NCBI GenBank assembly: GCA_000435595.1
Contig: FR895425.1
Span: forward strand, 26,484-90,483
DNA length: 64,000 nt
Direction of reading: 5' to 3'
DNA from: Firmicutes bacterium CAG:882
Lineage (GTDB): Bacteria; Bacillota; Clostridia; Lachnospirales; Lachnospiraceae
A program made the position numbers and the translations under genes. The notes beneath the pieces were generated by a model. That model did not search any database, had not been told where the DNA came from, and worked only from the letters and a program-made list of their open reading frames with translations. Each line of letters opens with the position of its first letter. The first letter of the stretch is position 1. Shown piece by piece: positions 7,424-15,892 of this stretch.

Positions 7424-10400
7424 ATGGAGGAAATGAAGCAGACAGGCAGAAAAAATGAAGCACCTAAGCTGACGGATTTGAATTACAGAATTGGGCTTGA
7501 TATTGGTATTGCTTCTGTAGGCTGGGCGGTGCTTGAGAACAACTCTCATGACGAGCCGTTCAGGATTATTGATTTGGGTGTCAGAATTTTTGATACCGCA
7601 GAGCAGCCTAAGACGGGTGCATCACTAGCACTTCCAAGGAGGGAAGCACGTTCAGCAAGAAGGAGAATAAGAAGGCGCAGGGACAGGATAGAACGCATCA
7701 AGAAGCTTTTTCAGGCTGAAGGGCTTATAAATATCGATGAGTTTGAGGCTCGTTACAAAATAGCAGGACTTTCTGATGTTTACAAGCTGAGATATGAGGG
7801 GCTTGACAGGAAGCTTACAGATGATGAACTGGCACAGGTATTATTACATATTGCAAAGCACAGAGGATTTAAGTCGACAAGCAAGGCAGAAGAAGCGGAA
7901 AACGAAAATGACGCAGCAAAGAAAAAAGAAGCAGGGGCTTTAAAGAAGGGTATAAGCAATAATAAAAAGCTTATGGAAGAAAAAGGATACAGGACGGTTG
8001 GAGAAATGATGTATCTTGATGAAAACTTCCGTACAGATTGTCCATGGAATGAAAATGGCTACATACTTACACCTCGCAATAAGTCCGGCGATTATAAGCA
8101 TACCGTTTTAAGAGATATGCTTGTAGATGAAGTAAGAGAGATATTTAAGTCTCAGAGAAGTCTTGGAAATATTCACGCTTCCGAAGAACTTGAGAATGCA
8201 TATCTTGATATTATGCTCAGCCAGCGTTCATTTGATATGGGACCGGGTGCTCCGAGCAAGTATGCGATGGAGGGATTTGAGGACAGAGTAGGATTATGTA
8301 CCTTTGAAGGTAAGAATGGTGAGAAGCGTGCAGCAAAGGCAGCATATACCTCAGAACTTTTTGTGGCATTGGAGAAGATAAATCACACCAAGATTGTGAG
8401 TGATGATGGAGCCACAAGATTTTTGACGACGTATGAACGCAAGAGCATTATTGAACTTATGCATAAGCAGCAGACTGTAAAGTATGCGGCAGTGCGTAAG
8501 GCGATTGGCTTAGCGGAGGAGGACAAATTCTACAACCTTAACTACAGTCCGAAGGCTGGAAGCAAAAAGTCTCCTGAAGATACAGATTTTGTTAAACTTG
8601 AAAACTATCATAAGATACGCAAGGCTCTTGGAGAAGACATAGTTTCAGAACATTTACCTGCTGAAAAGATAAAGCTGTATGACAGTATTGCAACTATACT
8701 TACACTGTTCAAGAATGATGACAGCCGAATTAAGAGATTTATCGAACTGGGGATTGGTGAGGAATGCTTTGACGGGCTCCTTTCATTATCACCAAGCAAA
8801 TTTCATAACCTTTCTCTGGTTGCAATGGGGAAGATAATTCCGTTTTTGCTTGATGGCAACACCTATGACAAGGCATGCGAACTCGCAGGGTATGATTTTA
8901 AGGCAGATAATAAAGGCGAGAAGTCTGTTCTGCTGAAAGGAAAAAATATAACGGATATGGTGAATGATATTACCAATCCGGTTGTGAGACGTTCTGTATC
9001 TCAGACAATAAAGGTTATAAATGCAATTATACTTGAGTATGGAAGTCCGCAGGCGGTTAATATTGAGCTTGCAAGGGAAATGTCAAAGAACTTTGATGAA
9101 AGACGAAAGCTCAAGTCTGATATGGAATCACGCGAAAAAGAAAACAATAATGTCATAAAGCGTGTAAAAGAATATAAGCTGAATCCAACAGGTCAGGATA
9201 TAGTTAAGTTCCGCCTCTGGGAGGAGCAGGACAGAAGATGCTTATATTCAGGTGAGAAGATTGATATAAATGACCTTTTTTCAAGAGATGGCGGTTATGA
9301 CGTTGACCACATTCTTCCGTACAGCATCACATTTGATGATACATATCGCAATAAAGTACTTGTAAAAGCATCTGAGAACAGGCAGAAGGGAAACAGAACA
9401 CCTTATGAGTATTTTATGGCTGAGAAGGATGATGATGAATGGAATGTTTACGAGACTTTGGTTCGAAATACAGTCAAAGATTATAAGAAGGTGCTCAAGT
9501 TACTCAAGAAACATATAACAGAGGATGAAAAGAGCGAATTTAGGGAGCGAAATCTTACTGATACAAAATATATTACCAGAATCATCTACAATATGATACG
9601 TCAGAACCTTGTGTTAAAACCATATCTTAGTCTTGAAAAAGAACGCAAGAAACAGGTCATGGCTGTAAATGGTTCCATAACACACTATCTCAGTAAGAGA
9701 TGGGGACTTGAAAGCAAGGATAGACGTACAGACACACATCACGCACAGGATGCAGTTGTCATCGCCTGTACAACTGATGGAATGATAAATAAAATATCGC
9801 GATATTCCAAGGGACGAGAGCTACTTTATTCAAGAGGCTTTAAGTTTGTAGATGAAGAAACAGGGGAAATACTTTCGCGCGATAATTTTACCCGTGAGGA
9901 GTGGGACGAGAAGTACGGGGTGAAAATCCCTATACCGTGGGAACATTTCAGGGATGAGCTTGATATCCGTATGTCAAGGTACAACGGAACAGGTGATGAC
10001 TCAATCGACAAAACAACGCCGAGGGATTTTATTTTGTCACACAGGGATGCGCACAAATGGATAAATTACCCTGAGTGGATGTTTGTCGAAGGAAGACCGG
10101 GACGTAGAGGAGTGCTCGACGGAATTTTTGTTTCCAGAATGCCGAAGCATAAAGTGAGTGGTCAGGCACATGAGGAGACGGTTCGCTCGGCGAAGTATTA
10201 TAATGATGGTGGCAGTGTATTTGAGAGTGGTGGATATGTAGTTACCAAAAAATCAATTCAGGACATCAAGCTAAAAGACGGGGAGATAAAGGAGTTCTTC
10301 AATCCGGACAGCGACAGATTACTTTATAACGCTTTGGTTGACAGACTTAATAAATTTGAAAACGATCCAAAGAAGGCTTTCGCGGAGCCATTCTATAAGC

Positions 10401-10951
10401 CAAAGGCGGATGGCACTCAGGGACCTATCGTCAAAAAAATCAAGGTGTTCGAGAAGCAGTCATCAGGAGTGTTTGTCAGAGATGGAAAGGGTATAGCAGC
10501 AAACGGTGCAATGGTTAGAATTGATGTATTCTGTGAAGAAGATAAGGGCAAAAAGAAGTACTATTTTGTACCGATCTATACAGCGGATGTTGTAAAGAAA
10601 AAACTGCCTGACCGTGCTGCAACAGCCAACAAGCTTATATCTGAATGGCGTGTGATGAAGGAAGAAAATTTTATTTTTAGTCTGTATTCAAGGGACTTGA
10701 TTTATATTGAGAGTGATAAGGGAGTACAGGTTAAAGATATAGATGGTAAAATCAGTAAACCAGTTAATTTATTTGCATATTATTTGGGAGCAGATACATC
10801 TACAGCGAGCATTTCGGGTAAATTGCATGATAGTAGTGCTAATTTTAGAAGCATTGGTATTCAGGGGCTGAGGCGATTTGATAAATGTCAGGTAGATGTA
10901 TTGGGAAATATTTCATTTGTGAATAAGGAAAAACGTATGCCGTTTAATTAA
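7424..10951 (+). CDS. cas9: Cas9, type II-C CRISPR RNA-guided DNA endonuclease
   Basis: Effector nuclease of 1175 residues. RuvC-I is YRIGLDIGIASVGWA with Asp26. The arginine-rich bridge helix spans about residues 72-93. The REC lobe covers roughly 95-530. RuvC-II has IELAREMSKN with Glu548. The HNH domain has YDVDHILP with His629 and a later SENRQKGN (Asn652). RuvC-III has HHAQDAVVIA with His773 and Asp776. All catalytic residues are present, so both strands should be cut. The C-terminal 385 residues form the WED/PAM-interacting part. GGAGGAA lies 11 bases before the ATG. The gene is preceded by tracrRNA and followed after 15 bases by cas1. The short II-C architecture, with no csn2 or cas4, supports the subtype. 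The protein carries a roughly 20-residue polar N-terminal extension before RuvC-I. Confidence 0.97.
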   Translation: MEEMKQTGRKNEAPKLTDLNYRIGLDIGIASVGWAVLENNSHDEPFRIIDLGVRIFDTAEQPKTGASLALPRREARSARRRIRRRRDRIERIKKLFQAEGLINIDEFEARYKIAGLSDVYKLRYEGLDRKLTDDELAQVLLHIAKHRGFKSTSKAEEAENENDAAKKKEAGALKKGISNNKKLMEEKGYRTVGEMMYLDENFRTDCPWNENGYILTPRNKSGDYKHTVLRDMLVDEVREIFKSQRSLGNIHASEELENAYLDIMLSQRSFDMGPGAPSKYAMEGFEDRVGLCTFEGKNGEKRAAKAAYTSELFVALEKINHTKIVSDDGATRFLTTYERKSIIELMHKQQTVKYAAVRKAIGLAEEDKFYNLNYSPKAGSKKSPEDTDFVKLENYHKIRKALGEDIVSEHLPAEKIKLYDSIATILTLFKNDDSRIKRFIELGIGEECFDGLLSLSPSKFHNLSLVAMGKIIPFLLDGNTYDKACELAGYDFKADNKGEKSVLLKGKNITDMVNDITNPVVRRSVSQTIKVINAIILEYGSPQAVNIELAREMSKNFDERRKLKSDMESREKENNNVIKRVKEYKLNPTGQDIVKFRLWEEQDRRCLYSGEKIDINDLFSRDGGYDVDHILPYSITFDDTYRNKVLVKASENRQKGNRTPYEYFMAEKDDDEWNVYETLVRNTVKDYKKVLKLLKKHITEDEKSEFRERNLTDTKYITRIIYNMIRQNLVLKPYLSLEKERKKQVMAVNGSITHYLSKRWGLESKDRRTDTHHAQDAVVIACTTDGMINKISRYSKGRELLYSRGFKFVDEETGEILSRDNFTREEWDEKYGVKIPIPWEHFRDELDIRMSRYNGTGDDSIDKTTPRDFILSHRDAHKWINYPEWMFVEGRPGRRGVLDGIFVSRMPKHKVSGQAHEETVRSAKYYNDGGSVFESGGYVVTKKSIQDIKLKDGEIKEFFNPDSDRLLYNALVDRLNKFENDPKKAFAEPFYKPKADGTQGPIVKKIKVFEKQSSGVFVRDGKGIAANGAMVRIDVFCEEDKGKKKYYFVPIYTADVVKKKLPDRAATANKLISEWRVMKEENFIFSLYSRDLIYIESDKGVQVKDIDGKISKPVNLFAYYLGADTSTASISGKLHDSSANFRSIGIQGLRRFDKCQVDVLGNISFVNKEKRMPFN

Positions 10952-10966
10952 ATTAAGGAGAAGTGT

Positions 10967-11869
10967 ATGGGATACCGCAACATAAAAATAGATAGTTCTA
11001 TAGGATTACATATAAAAAATGAACAATTAGTTATAGGCGATAAGAATATCAGTTTTCCTTTAGAAGATATTAATTGTGTCATTATAGAAAATCAATCTGT
11101 TACGGTATCCACATATATGCTTCAAGAGTTTGCAAAATATGGAATCGCATTATATGTATGCGATGAGAAACATTTACCTAATGCTGTGCTTCTGCCTATG
11201 GTAAAGCATAGCAGGCATTTTAGAATGCTTACCAAACAGATTGAGGTGGGAAAGCCTCTTATTAAGCGGCTGTGGCAGCAGGTTATTGTTTTTAAAATAA
11301 GAAATCAGGCATTGTGTCTTAAAGAGCTTGGACTTGATGGGCATGAAAAACTTCTTTCAATGACAAAAGAAGTGCAGTCGGGTGACAAGACACATGTTGA
11401 GGCGAAAGCTGCGGCATATTATTTTCGTGTTTTATATGGTGAAAACTTTACCAGATCAGATGAAAGTATTGTAAATTCGGCGATGAATTATGCTTATGCG
11501 ATAATCAGAGGTCTGATTGCAAGGTCAATCGTGTGCTATGGTCTGGAGCCTTCATTGGGGATGTTCCATCACAGCGAATTAAACAGTTATAATCTGGCAG
11601 ATGATATGATTGAAGTATTCAGACCACTGGTTGATTTGTACGTGGCAAGTCATTTTGATATTTCAGAGGTTGATGCGGATTTAACCCCTCAGATAAAAAG
11701 AGATTTGTTTAATATTATTAACTATGATATGTCGGTGAAAGGAGAGAAACGCATTATCAGCAACTGTATTGAGATGCTTGTGTACAGCTATAGTGGAGCC
11801 ATTCAGGGAAACAGAACAGATTTGGAACTTCCCGAATTGATACCGTTGCAGGTGCATAGCTATGAATAA
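10967..11869 (+). CDS. cas1: Cas1, type II CRISPR integrase
   Basis: 300-residue integrase subunit that inserts new spacers together with Cas2. The catalytic acid and histidine motifs are visible: HVEAKAAAYYF (glutamate), LGMFHHSELNSYNLADD (histidine) and the following VFRPLVD (acidic). AAGGAG lies upstream of the ATG. The gene is 15 bases after cas9 and overlaps cas2 by 8 bases, so the three are one operon. Integrity of the motifs suggests adaptation is still possible although the array holds one spacer. Confidence 0.96.
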   Translation: MGYRNIKIDSSIGLHIKNEQLVIGDKNISFPLEDINCVIIENQSVTVSTYMLQEFAKYGIALYVCDEKHLPNAVLLPMVKHSRHFRMLTKQIEVGKPLIKRLWQQVIVFKIRNQALCLKELGLDGHEKLLSMTKEVQSGDKTHVEAKAAAYYFRVLYGENFTRSDESIVNSAMNYAYAIIRGLIARSIVCYGLEPSLGMFHHSELNSYNLADDMIEVFRPLVDLYVASHFDISEVDADLTPQIKRDLFNIINYDMSVKGEKRIISNCIEMLVYSYSGAIQGNRTDLELPELIPLQVHSYE

Positions 11870-12182
11870 ATTTATGAGATTGTTGGTGTTTTTTGATTTA
11901 CCTGTTGTTAAGGACAGAGATAGAAAAGTTGCTGCTAAATTTCGCAGATTTCTTCTGAAAGATGGATATGTTATGGTTCAGTGGTCAGTATATTCGAGAC
12001 TTTGCAATGGTACGGATTCTATCGAGACTCATAAGCAAAGATTAAAGCAGAATTTACCGCATAAGGGGTCTGTGCGTTGCCTTGTATTGACGGAAAAACA
12101 ATATTCGTCCATAGATATTCTTTTAGGAACGTCTACATTTCATGATATGGATGAATCATCTGATTTAATAAATATTTTTTGA
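11862..12182 (+). CDS. cas2: Cas2, CRISPR adaptation protein
   Basis: 106-residue ferredoxin-fold protein with the typical first strand RLLVFFDLPV and the following KFRRFLLKDGYVMVQWSVY segment. It bridges two Cas1 dimers in the spacer-integration complex. It overlaps the end of cas1, indicating translational coupling, and is the last plus-strand cas gene. A strong hairpin terminator starts 54 bases after its stop. Confidence 0.96.
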   Translation: MNKFMRLLVFFDLPVVKDRDRKVAAKFRRFLLKDGYVMVQWSVYSRLCNGTDSIETHKQRLKQNLPHKGSVRCLVLTEKQYSSIDILLGTSTFHDMDESSDLINIF

Positions 12183-12235
12183 AAAAAGAGTATTATGCAA
12201 TGTGAAAATTAGGATTAACAATTATTTTTTACATG

Positions 12236-12273
12236 AAAAATCCCCGTGAACATATATAAACACGGGGATTTTT
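12236..12273. terminator. Bidirectional terminator between cas2 and the CRISPR array
   Basis: Perfect 13-bp inverted repeat, AAAAATCCCCGTG (12236-12248) with CACGGGGATTTTT (12261-12273). It has A/T tails on both sides, so it can end the plus-strand cas operon and the minus-strand pre-crRNA. Confidence 0.88.
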
Positions 12274-12279
12274 CGTTCC

Positions 12280-12381
12280 CTATTATATCATACCAAGCGA
12301 TAACCGGGAACAACAACATATGAGGAATTAGAGGAACAGGGCAGACTATTATATCATACCAAGCGATAACCGGGAACAACA
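12280..12381 (-). CRISPR. Minimal CRISPR array: two 36-bp repeats, one 30-bp spacer
   Basis: Identical repeats lie at 12280-12315 and 12346-12381, and the single spacer at 12316-12345. The tracrRNA anti-repeat matches the plus strand of the repeat, so crRNA must be read from the minus strand, toward cas2. In that direction the repeat begins TGTTGTTCCC and ends TGATATAATAG. TGATATAAT is a perfect extended -10 (TGnTATAAT), at 12282-12290 and 12348-12356 on the plus strand. This is the arrangement known from Neisseria type II-C repeats, where each repeat drives its own crRNA. Confidence 0.93.
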
Positions 12382-12403
12382 CGACAAGAGACCCTTTTGT
12401 GAA

Positions 12404-12441
12404 AGATTAGTTTACATTTTTGTTGTAAATCTTTTTTTTTT
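12404..12441 (+). terminator. Possible terminator-like hairpin before the transporter gene
   Basis: TTTACA (12411-12416) and TGTAAA (12424-12429), with further imperfect pairing (GAT/ATC), are followed by a run of ten T at 12432-12441. The hairpin lies in the presumed leader region upstream of the minus-strand array. Pairing is imperfect, so the call is tentative. Confidence 0.35.
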
Positions 12442-12514
12442 GTATTAGAATAAAATAGATGTAAAAATATAGTAAAGAAGAATATAAGAAAACAAGAAAT
12501 GAGGACGTTTTGTT

Positions 12515-14305
12515 ATGGATGCTGTATCAGTAACGCTGTTGTGCCTTGGGCTGTTTAGCGGAATTGCACTTTTCCTGTATGGAATGAGTGTGATGGGTGA
12601 CGGTCTTAAGAAGGTTGCGGGAAATAAGCTTGAGACGCTTTTGTACGGGTTGACAAGCACACCGATTAAGGGAATTTTGCTGGGTGCAGGTGTTACGGCT
12701 ATTATTCAGTCATCATCGGCTACTTCGGTTATGGTAGTCGGCTTCGTTAATTCGGGTATGATGAAGGTTATACAGGGAATTGGTATTATTATGGGTGCCA
12801 ATATCGGAACAAGTATAACCGGATGGATTTTGTGTCTTTCGGATATTCAGGGAGCGGGTGGTATAGCAGCTCTTTTGTCATCGTCGAGTATAGCGGCAAT
12901 TGTAGCTATAATTGGTCTGCTTGTGAGAAATCTTTCAAAGAAGGAGTCTCATAAGGCAGTCGGTGATATCATGTTTGGATTTACGATACTTATGATAGGT
13001 ATGTCAACCATGAAGGAGGCGATGTCTCCGCTTCAGAACAATCCTTTTTTTATGGGAATGCTTACGAAGTTTTCCAATCCGTTTCTTGGTATTCTTTTAG
13101 GTATAGTTATCACGGCAGTGCTTCAGAGCGCATCGGCATCCATAGGTATTCTACAGTCGGTTGCAATGTCGGGATTTCTGCCTTTTTCGGCGGCACTGCC
13201 TATAGTCATGGGTATTGGTGTCGGGGCGGCATGTCCGGTTCTCATGAGTGGTATGAGTTCTAACAAGAACGGTAAGAGAACAGCACTTGTGTATCTTTTT
13301 AATGATTTGTTCGGAATGATTATATGCGGAACTCTTTTTTACACAATTCAGGCGATTGTGACAAGAGGAGGTCAGTTCGCATTTATGGATGTTGAGATGA
13401 ATTCTGTCTCAATAGCCCTTCTCAATACTGTATATCGAGTTGTCACAATCGTGATACTCGCACCGTTCATCAAGCAGATTAATAAGCTTATGTTCTGGCT
13501 TGTAAAGGACACCGAGGATGAGGTTGAGGATCAGGCAGACTTTGACCTGCTTGAGGAGCGTTTCTTAAGAAACCCTGAACTTGCACTTACTCAGGTAGGT
13601 GTTGTAATGAACGGAATGGCAAGAAAGGCACAAAAGAATGTCATGAGGGCATTTGACCTTATGGATGATTATTCTGTTGAGAAGTACAATATCATTCAGG
13701 AAAAAGAGACAATCATCGATAAATATGAGGACAAGCTTGACACATATATGATGAAGATTACGGCTGTGGGACTTAACAAGAGCCAGACAGTGCAGAACTC
13801 CAAGTATCTCCATACAGTCAGTGATTTTGAACGTATTGCTGATCACGCCTGCGGTATATCGAGGGCAGCCAAGGAAATCGTGGAGAAAAAGATTAAGTTT
13901 TCCGATGATGCGCGGCGGGAGCTTGCAATTCTGTACAGTGCTGTTAAGGAAGAACTGGATATGACTGTTAAGTCATTTACTGAGGATGATATAGATATGG
14001 CAAGACAGGTGGAGCCGCTTAGAATCACAGTGAGAATGTTATGTGCAGAGCTTAAGCGAAACCACATTACTCGTCTTCAGAGCGGTAACTGTGATGCAAT
14101 CAATGGATTTGTTTTTAATGATCTTTTGACGAATCTGGAGAGAATTGTTGCGCATTGCTCCAACGTAGCCGTTGCCATGATGGAGTTTGAATCGGATGAT
14201 TTCAACACCCACCAGTATCTGAAGGAGCTCAGAGATTCAGAGGATTCCGGTATTGTAAAGGATGTCAACTATTATTCTGAAAAGTATTCGGTGGATAAGA
14301 AATAA
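12515..14305 (+). CDS. Na/Pi cotransporter family protein with PhoU-like C-terminal domain
   Basis: 596-residue membrane protein. The N-terminal 320 residues contain two inverted NptA/NaPi-II repeats with the QSSSATSVM and QSASASIGI motifs that form the substrate site. The C-terminal 220 residues are helical and PhoU-like, with the segment SDFERIADHACGISRAAKEI. Predicted to import phosphate with sodium, or to control phosphate flux. It starts about 130 bases after the CRISPR array and is followed by the rhomboid gene after 23 bases, so the two may be co-transcribed. The exact substrate is not proven by sequence. Confidence 0.92.
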   Translation: MDAVSVTLLCLGLFSGIALFLYGMSVMGDGLKKVAGNKLETLLYGLTSTPIKGILLGAGVTAIIQSSSATSVMVVGFVNSGMMKVIQGIGIIMGANIGTSITGWILCLSDIQGAGGIAALLSSSSIAAIVAIIGLLVRNLSKKESHKAVGDIMFGFTILMIGMSTMKEAMSPLQNNPFFMGMLTKFSNPFLGILLGIVITAVLQSASASIGILQSVAMSGFLPFSAALPIVMGIGVGAACPVLMSGMSSNKNGKRTALVYLFNDLFGMIICGTLFYTIQAIVTRGGQFAFMDVEMNSVSIALLNTVYRVVTIVILAPFIKQINKLMFWLVKDTEDEVEDQADFDLLEERFLRNPELALTQVGVVMNGMARKAQKNVMRAFDLMDDYSVEKYNIIQEKETIIDKYEDKLDTYMMKITAVGLNKSQTVQNSKYLHTVSDFERIADHACGISRAAKEIVEKKIKFSDDARRELAILYSAVKEELDMTVKSFTEDDIDMARQVEPLRITVRMLCAELKRNHITRLQSGNCDAINGFVFNDLLTNLERIVAHCSNVAVAMMEFESDDFNTHQYLKELRDSEDSGIVKDVNYYSEKYSVDKK

Positions 14306-14328
14306 AATATATTTGATGGAGGAGTGGA

Positions 14329-14898
14329 ATGATGAAGAGAGTAAAAATAACGTATAATGCACCGGTGACACTTACTTTTGTACTATTATGCTTTTTGGCG
14401 ACTTTGCTCAATTACATAACTCAGGGCGGAAGTAACGTGCTTTTGTTTATGACATACCATTCTTCACTTGCCAACCCGCTTACCTATCTGCGGTTTTTTA
14501 CTCATGTGTTAGGACATAGCGGATGGTCACATTTTATAGGAAACGCCTCGTATCTGTTGCTGCTTGGCCCGATGCTTGAGGAAAAGCATGGCGGAAAAGA
14601 GATAATAGAAGTGATGTTATTGACGGCATTCGTTACAGGTGTTATCAACTATATTTTCTTTCCTTATGTTGCACTTTGCGGAGCAAGCGGAGTGGTATTC
14701 TCGTTTATTCTCATGACTTCGTTCACAGGCTTTAGAGATGGAGAGATACCGATAAGTTTTATTCTTGTAGCGGTTATATTTATAGGGCAGCAGATTTACG
14801 GTGGTATAGTGTATGACAACAATATTTCATACATGGCTCACATTACCGGTGGTGTCGTAGGTTCGGTAACAGGTTATATGCTTAATAAACAAAAATAA
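14329..14898 (+). CDS. Rhomboid family intramembrane serine protease
   Basis: 189-residue protein with about six hydrophobic segments. The rhomboid catalytic dyad is visible: serine in CGASG (Ser120) and histidine in MAHITGG (His171). The GWSHFIGN segment of the oxyanion region lies around residues 65-72. Rhomboids cleave membrane-anchored proteins inside the bilayer. A GGAGGAG site precedes the ATG. It is close behind the phosphate transporter homologue and ahead of a terminator shared with the convergent XRE gene. Substrate unknown. Confidence 0.9.
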   Translation: MMKRVKITYNAPVTLTFVLLCFLATLLNYITQGGSNVLLFMTYHSSLANPLTYLRFFTHVLGHSGWSHFIGNASYLLLLGPMLEEKHGGKEIIEVMLLTAFVTGVINYIFFPYVALCGASGVVFSFILMTSFTGFRDGEIPISFILVAVIFIGQQIYGGIVYDNNISYMAHITGGVVGSVTGYMLNKQK

Positions 14899-14903
14899 AA
14901 GTT

Positions 14904-14941
14904 CCCCATCTGCAGGTTGTGCCTGTGAGATGGGGGTCTTT
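14904..14941. terminator. Bidirectional terminator between rhomboid and XRE genes
   Basis: CCCCATCT (14904-14911) pairs with AGATGGGG (14928-14935), with A-rich sequence before and TCTTTT after. It separates two convergent genes. Confidence 0.75.
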
Positions 14942-14953
14942 TGTAATGTTCTA

Positions 14954-15301
14954 TTATTCGTTTCGGTTGCGGTTAAGTCGTGTGAACTCACGGGCGATTA
15001 ACAGAATGGATTCATTGTATTCGAGCGGAAGAGATGACATCATGGATACAACGTCTTTTTGCATGTCATTTGAGTTGTCGTGACCGAACACTATGGTGTC
15101 GAGTGAGACATGCAGACCTCTTGACAGCTTGATCAGGGTATCCACAGACATTGATTTGCGTCCGTTCTCGATTTCTGATAAGAATGTGACAGATATGCCG
15201 GTCTTTTCGGCGAGCTCCTGCTGCGTCATGTTAAGGGAACGCCTGAGCTGGTAAATCTTGTTACCTATGATACGGTTGGTATCATGGGAAGTACAGTTCA
15301 T
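14954..15301 (-). CDS. XRE-family helix-turn-helix regulator
   Basis: 115-residue DNA-binding protein. Residues about 12-67 form a Cro/CI-type domain: IGNKIYQLRRSLNMTQQELA, then KTGISVTFLSEIENGRKSM and IKLSRGLHVSLDTIVFG. The rest is a short C-terminal helix that could dimerise. It is divergent from the next plus-strand gene, and the 140-bp AT-rich gap between them probably holds both promoters and its operator. Regulated targets are unknown. Confidence 0.88.
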   Translation of the reverse strand: MNCTSHDTNRIIGNKIYQLRRSLNMTQQELAEKTGISVTFLSEIENGRKSMSVDTLIKLSRGLHVSLDTIVFGHDNSNDMQKDVVSMMSSLPLEYNESILLIAREFTRLNRNRNE

Positions 15302-15418
15302 ATAATTCCTCCTATGCTATTTATTTGTTAAAACCTTGTTTAACTATAAGTACAAAATACCAAAAAATGGCAATTTATTAAATTAACAATAGTTTATAAT
15401 TTGTTAAACAAAGACGCT

Positions 15419-15447
15419 TTGACAGTTATTTTATAAAATGTTACAAT
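15419..15447 (+). promoter_or_regulatory. Consensus-like promoter overlapping the first possible ATG of the next gene
   Basis: TTGACA (15419-15424), 17-base spacer, TACAAT (15442-15447). The first in-frame ATG (15446) lies inside the -10 box. Transcripts from here would start near 15454, so translation should begin downstream. Confidence 0.65.
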
Positions 15448-15490
15448 GAGCAAAACTGAAATATATGAATATTATAGGAGTGTGAGACAG

Positions 15491-15892
15491 TTGGGCATAG
15501 TGATGGAGGATATTTTAGGCTTCAATTTTTTTCAATACGGAAGCCCGTATACAGGAGAATGCGGAGGAATGCATTTTAGGATGGAGAGAAGCCCGCTGGA
15601 AAATGTGGTGTTTAATCATGATCCTCACAAGAATGATGAGGCTTTGTTTGCGGTTACGGTGTGGAGGGGACCGTTCAATTATGATACCACCCGTCAGAAA
15701 AAGATTACGGCACAGTTTCCTTTTACGGAGGAGGGGAGAATTCAGGCTGTGCAGTGGTTGAATGAACGATATAATGAGAAGGTTGATTACTGGGCAGAGG
15801 GGATACCACTGTTCCCGAGATACACCACCGATGAAGACGAAGTCGATGAAAATATCTCAGATGGGAACGCGGATGAGCAGATGGAGGGCTAG
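15491..15892 (+). CDS. Conserved-looking hypothetical protein
   Basis: I do not recognise this protein. The open frame can start at 15446, but that ATG sits in a strong -10 box. The only ribosome binding site is AGGAG at 15476-15480, which favours TTG 15491; GTG 15482 and ATG 15503 are alternatives. The product is soluble, about 130 residues, with aromatic-rich HFRMERSPLENVVFNHDP and YWAEGIPLFPRY segments and an acidic tail. It overlaps the convergent LysR gene by 4 bases, sharing a CTAG. Confidence 0.7.
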   Translation: MGIVMEDILGFNFFQYGSPYTGECGGMHFRMERSPLENVVFNHDPHKNDEALFAVTVWRGPFNYDTTRQKKITAQFPFTEEGRIQAVQWLNERYNEKVDYWAEGIPLFPRYTTDEDEVDENISDGNADEQMEG

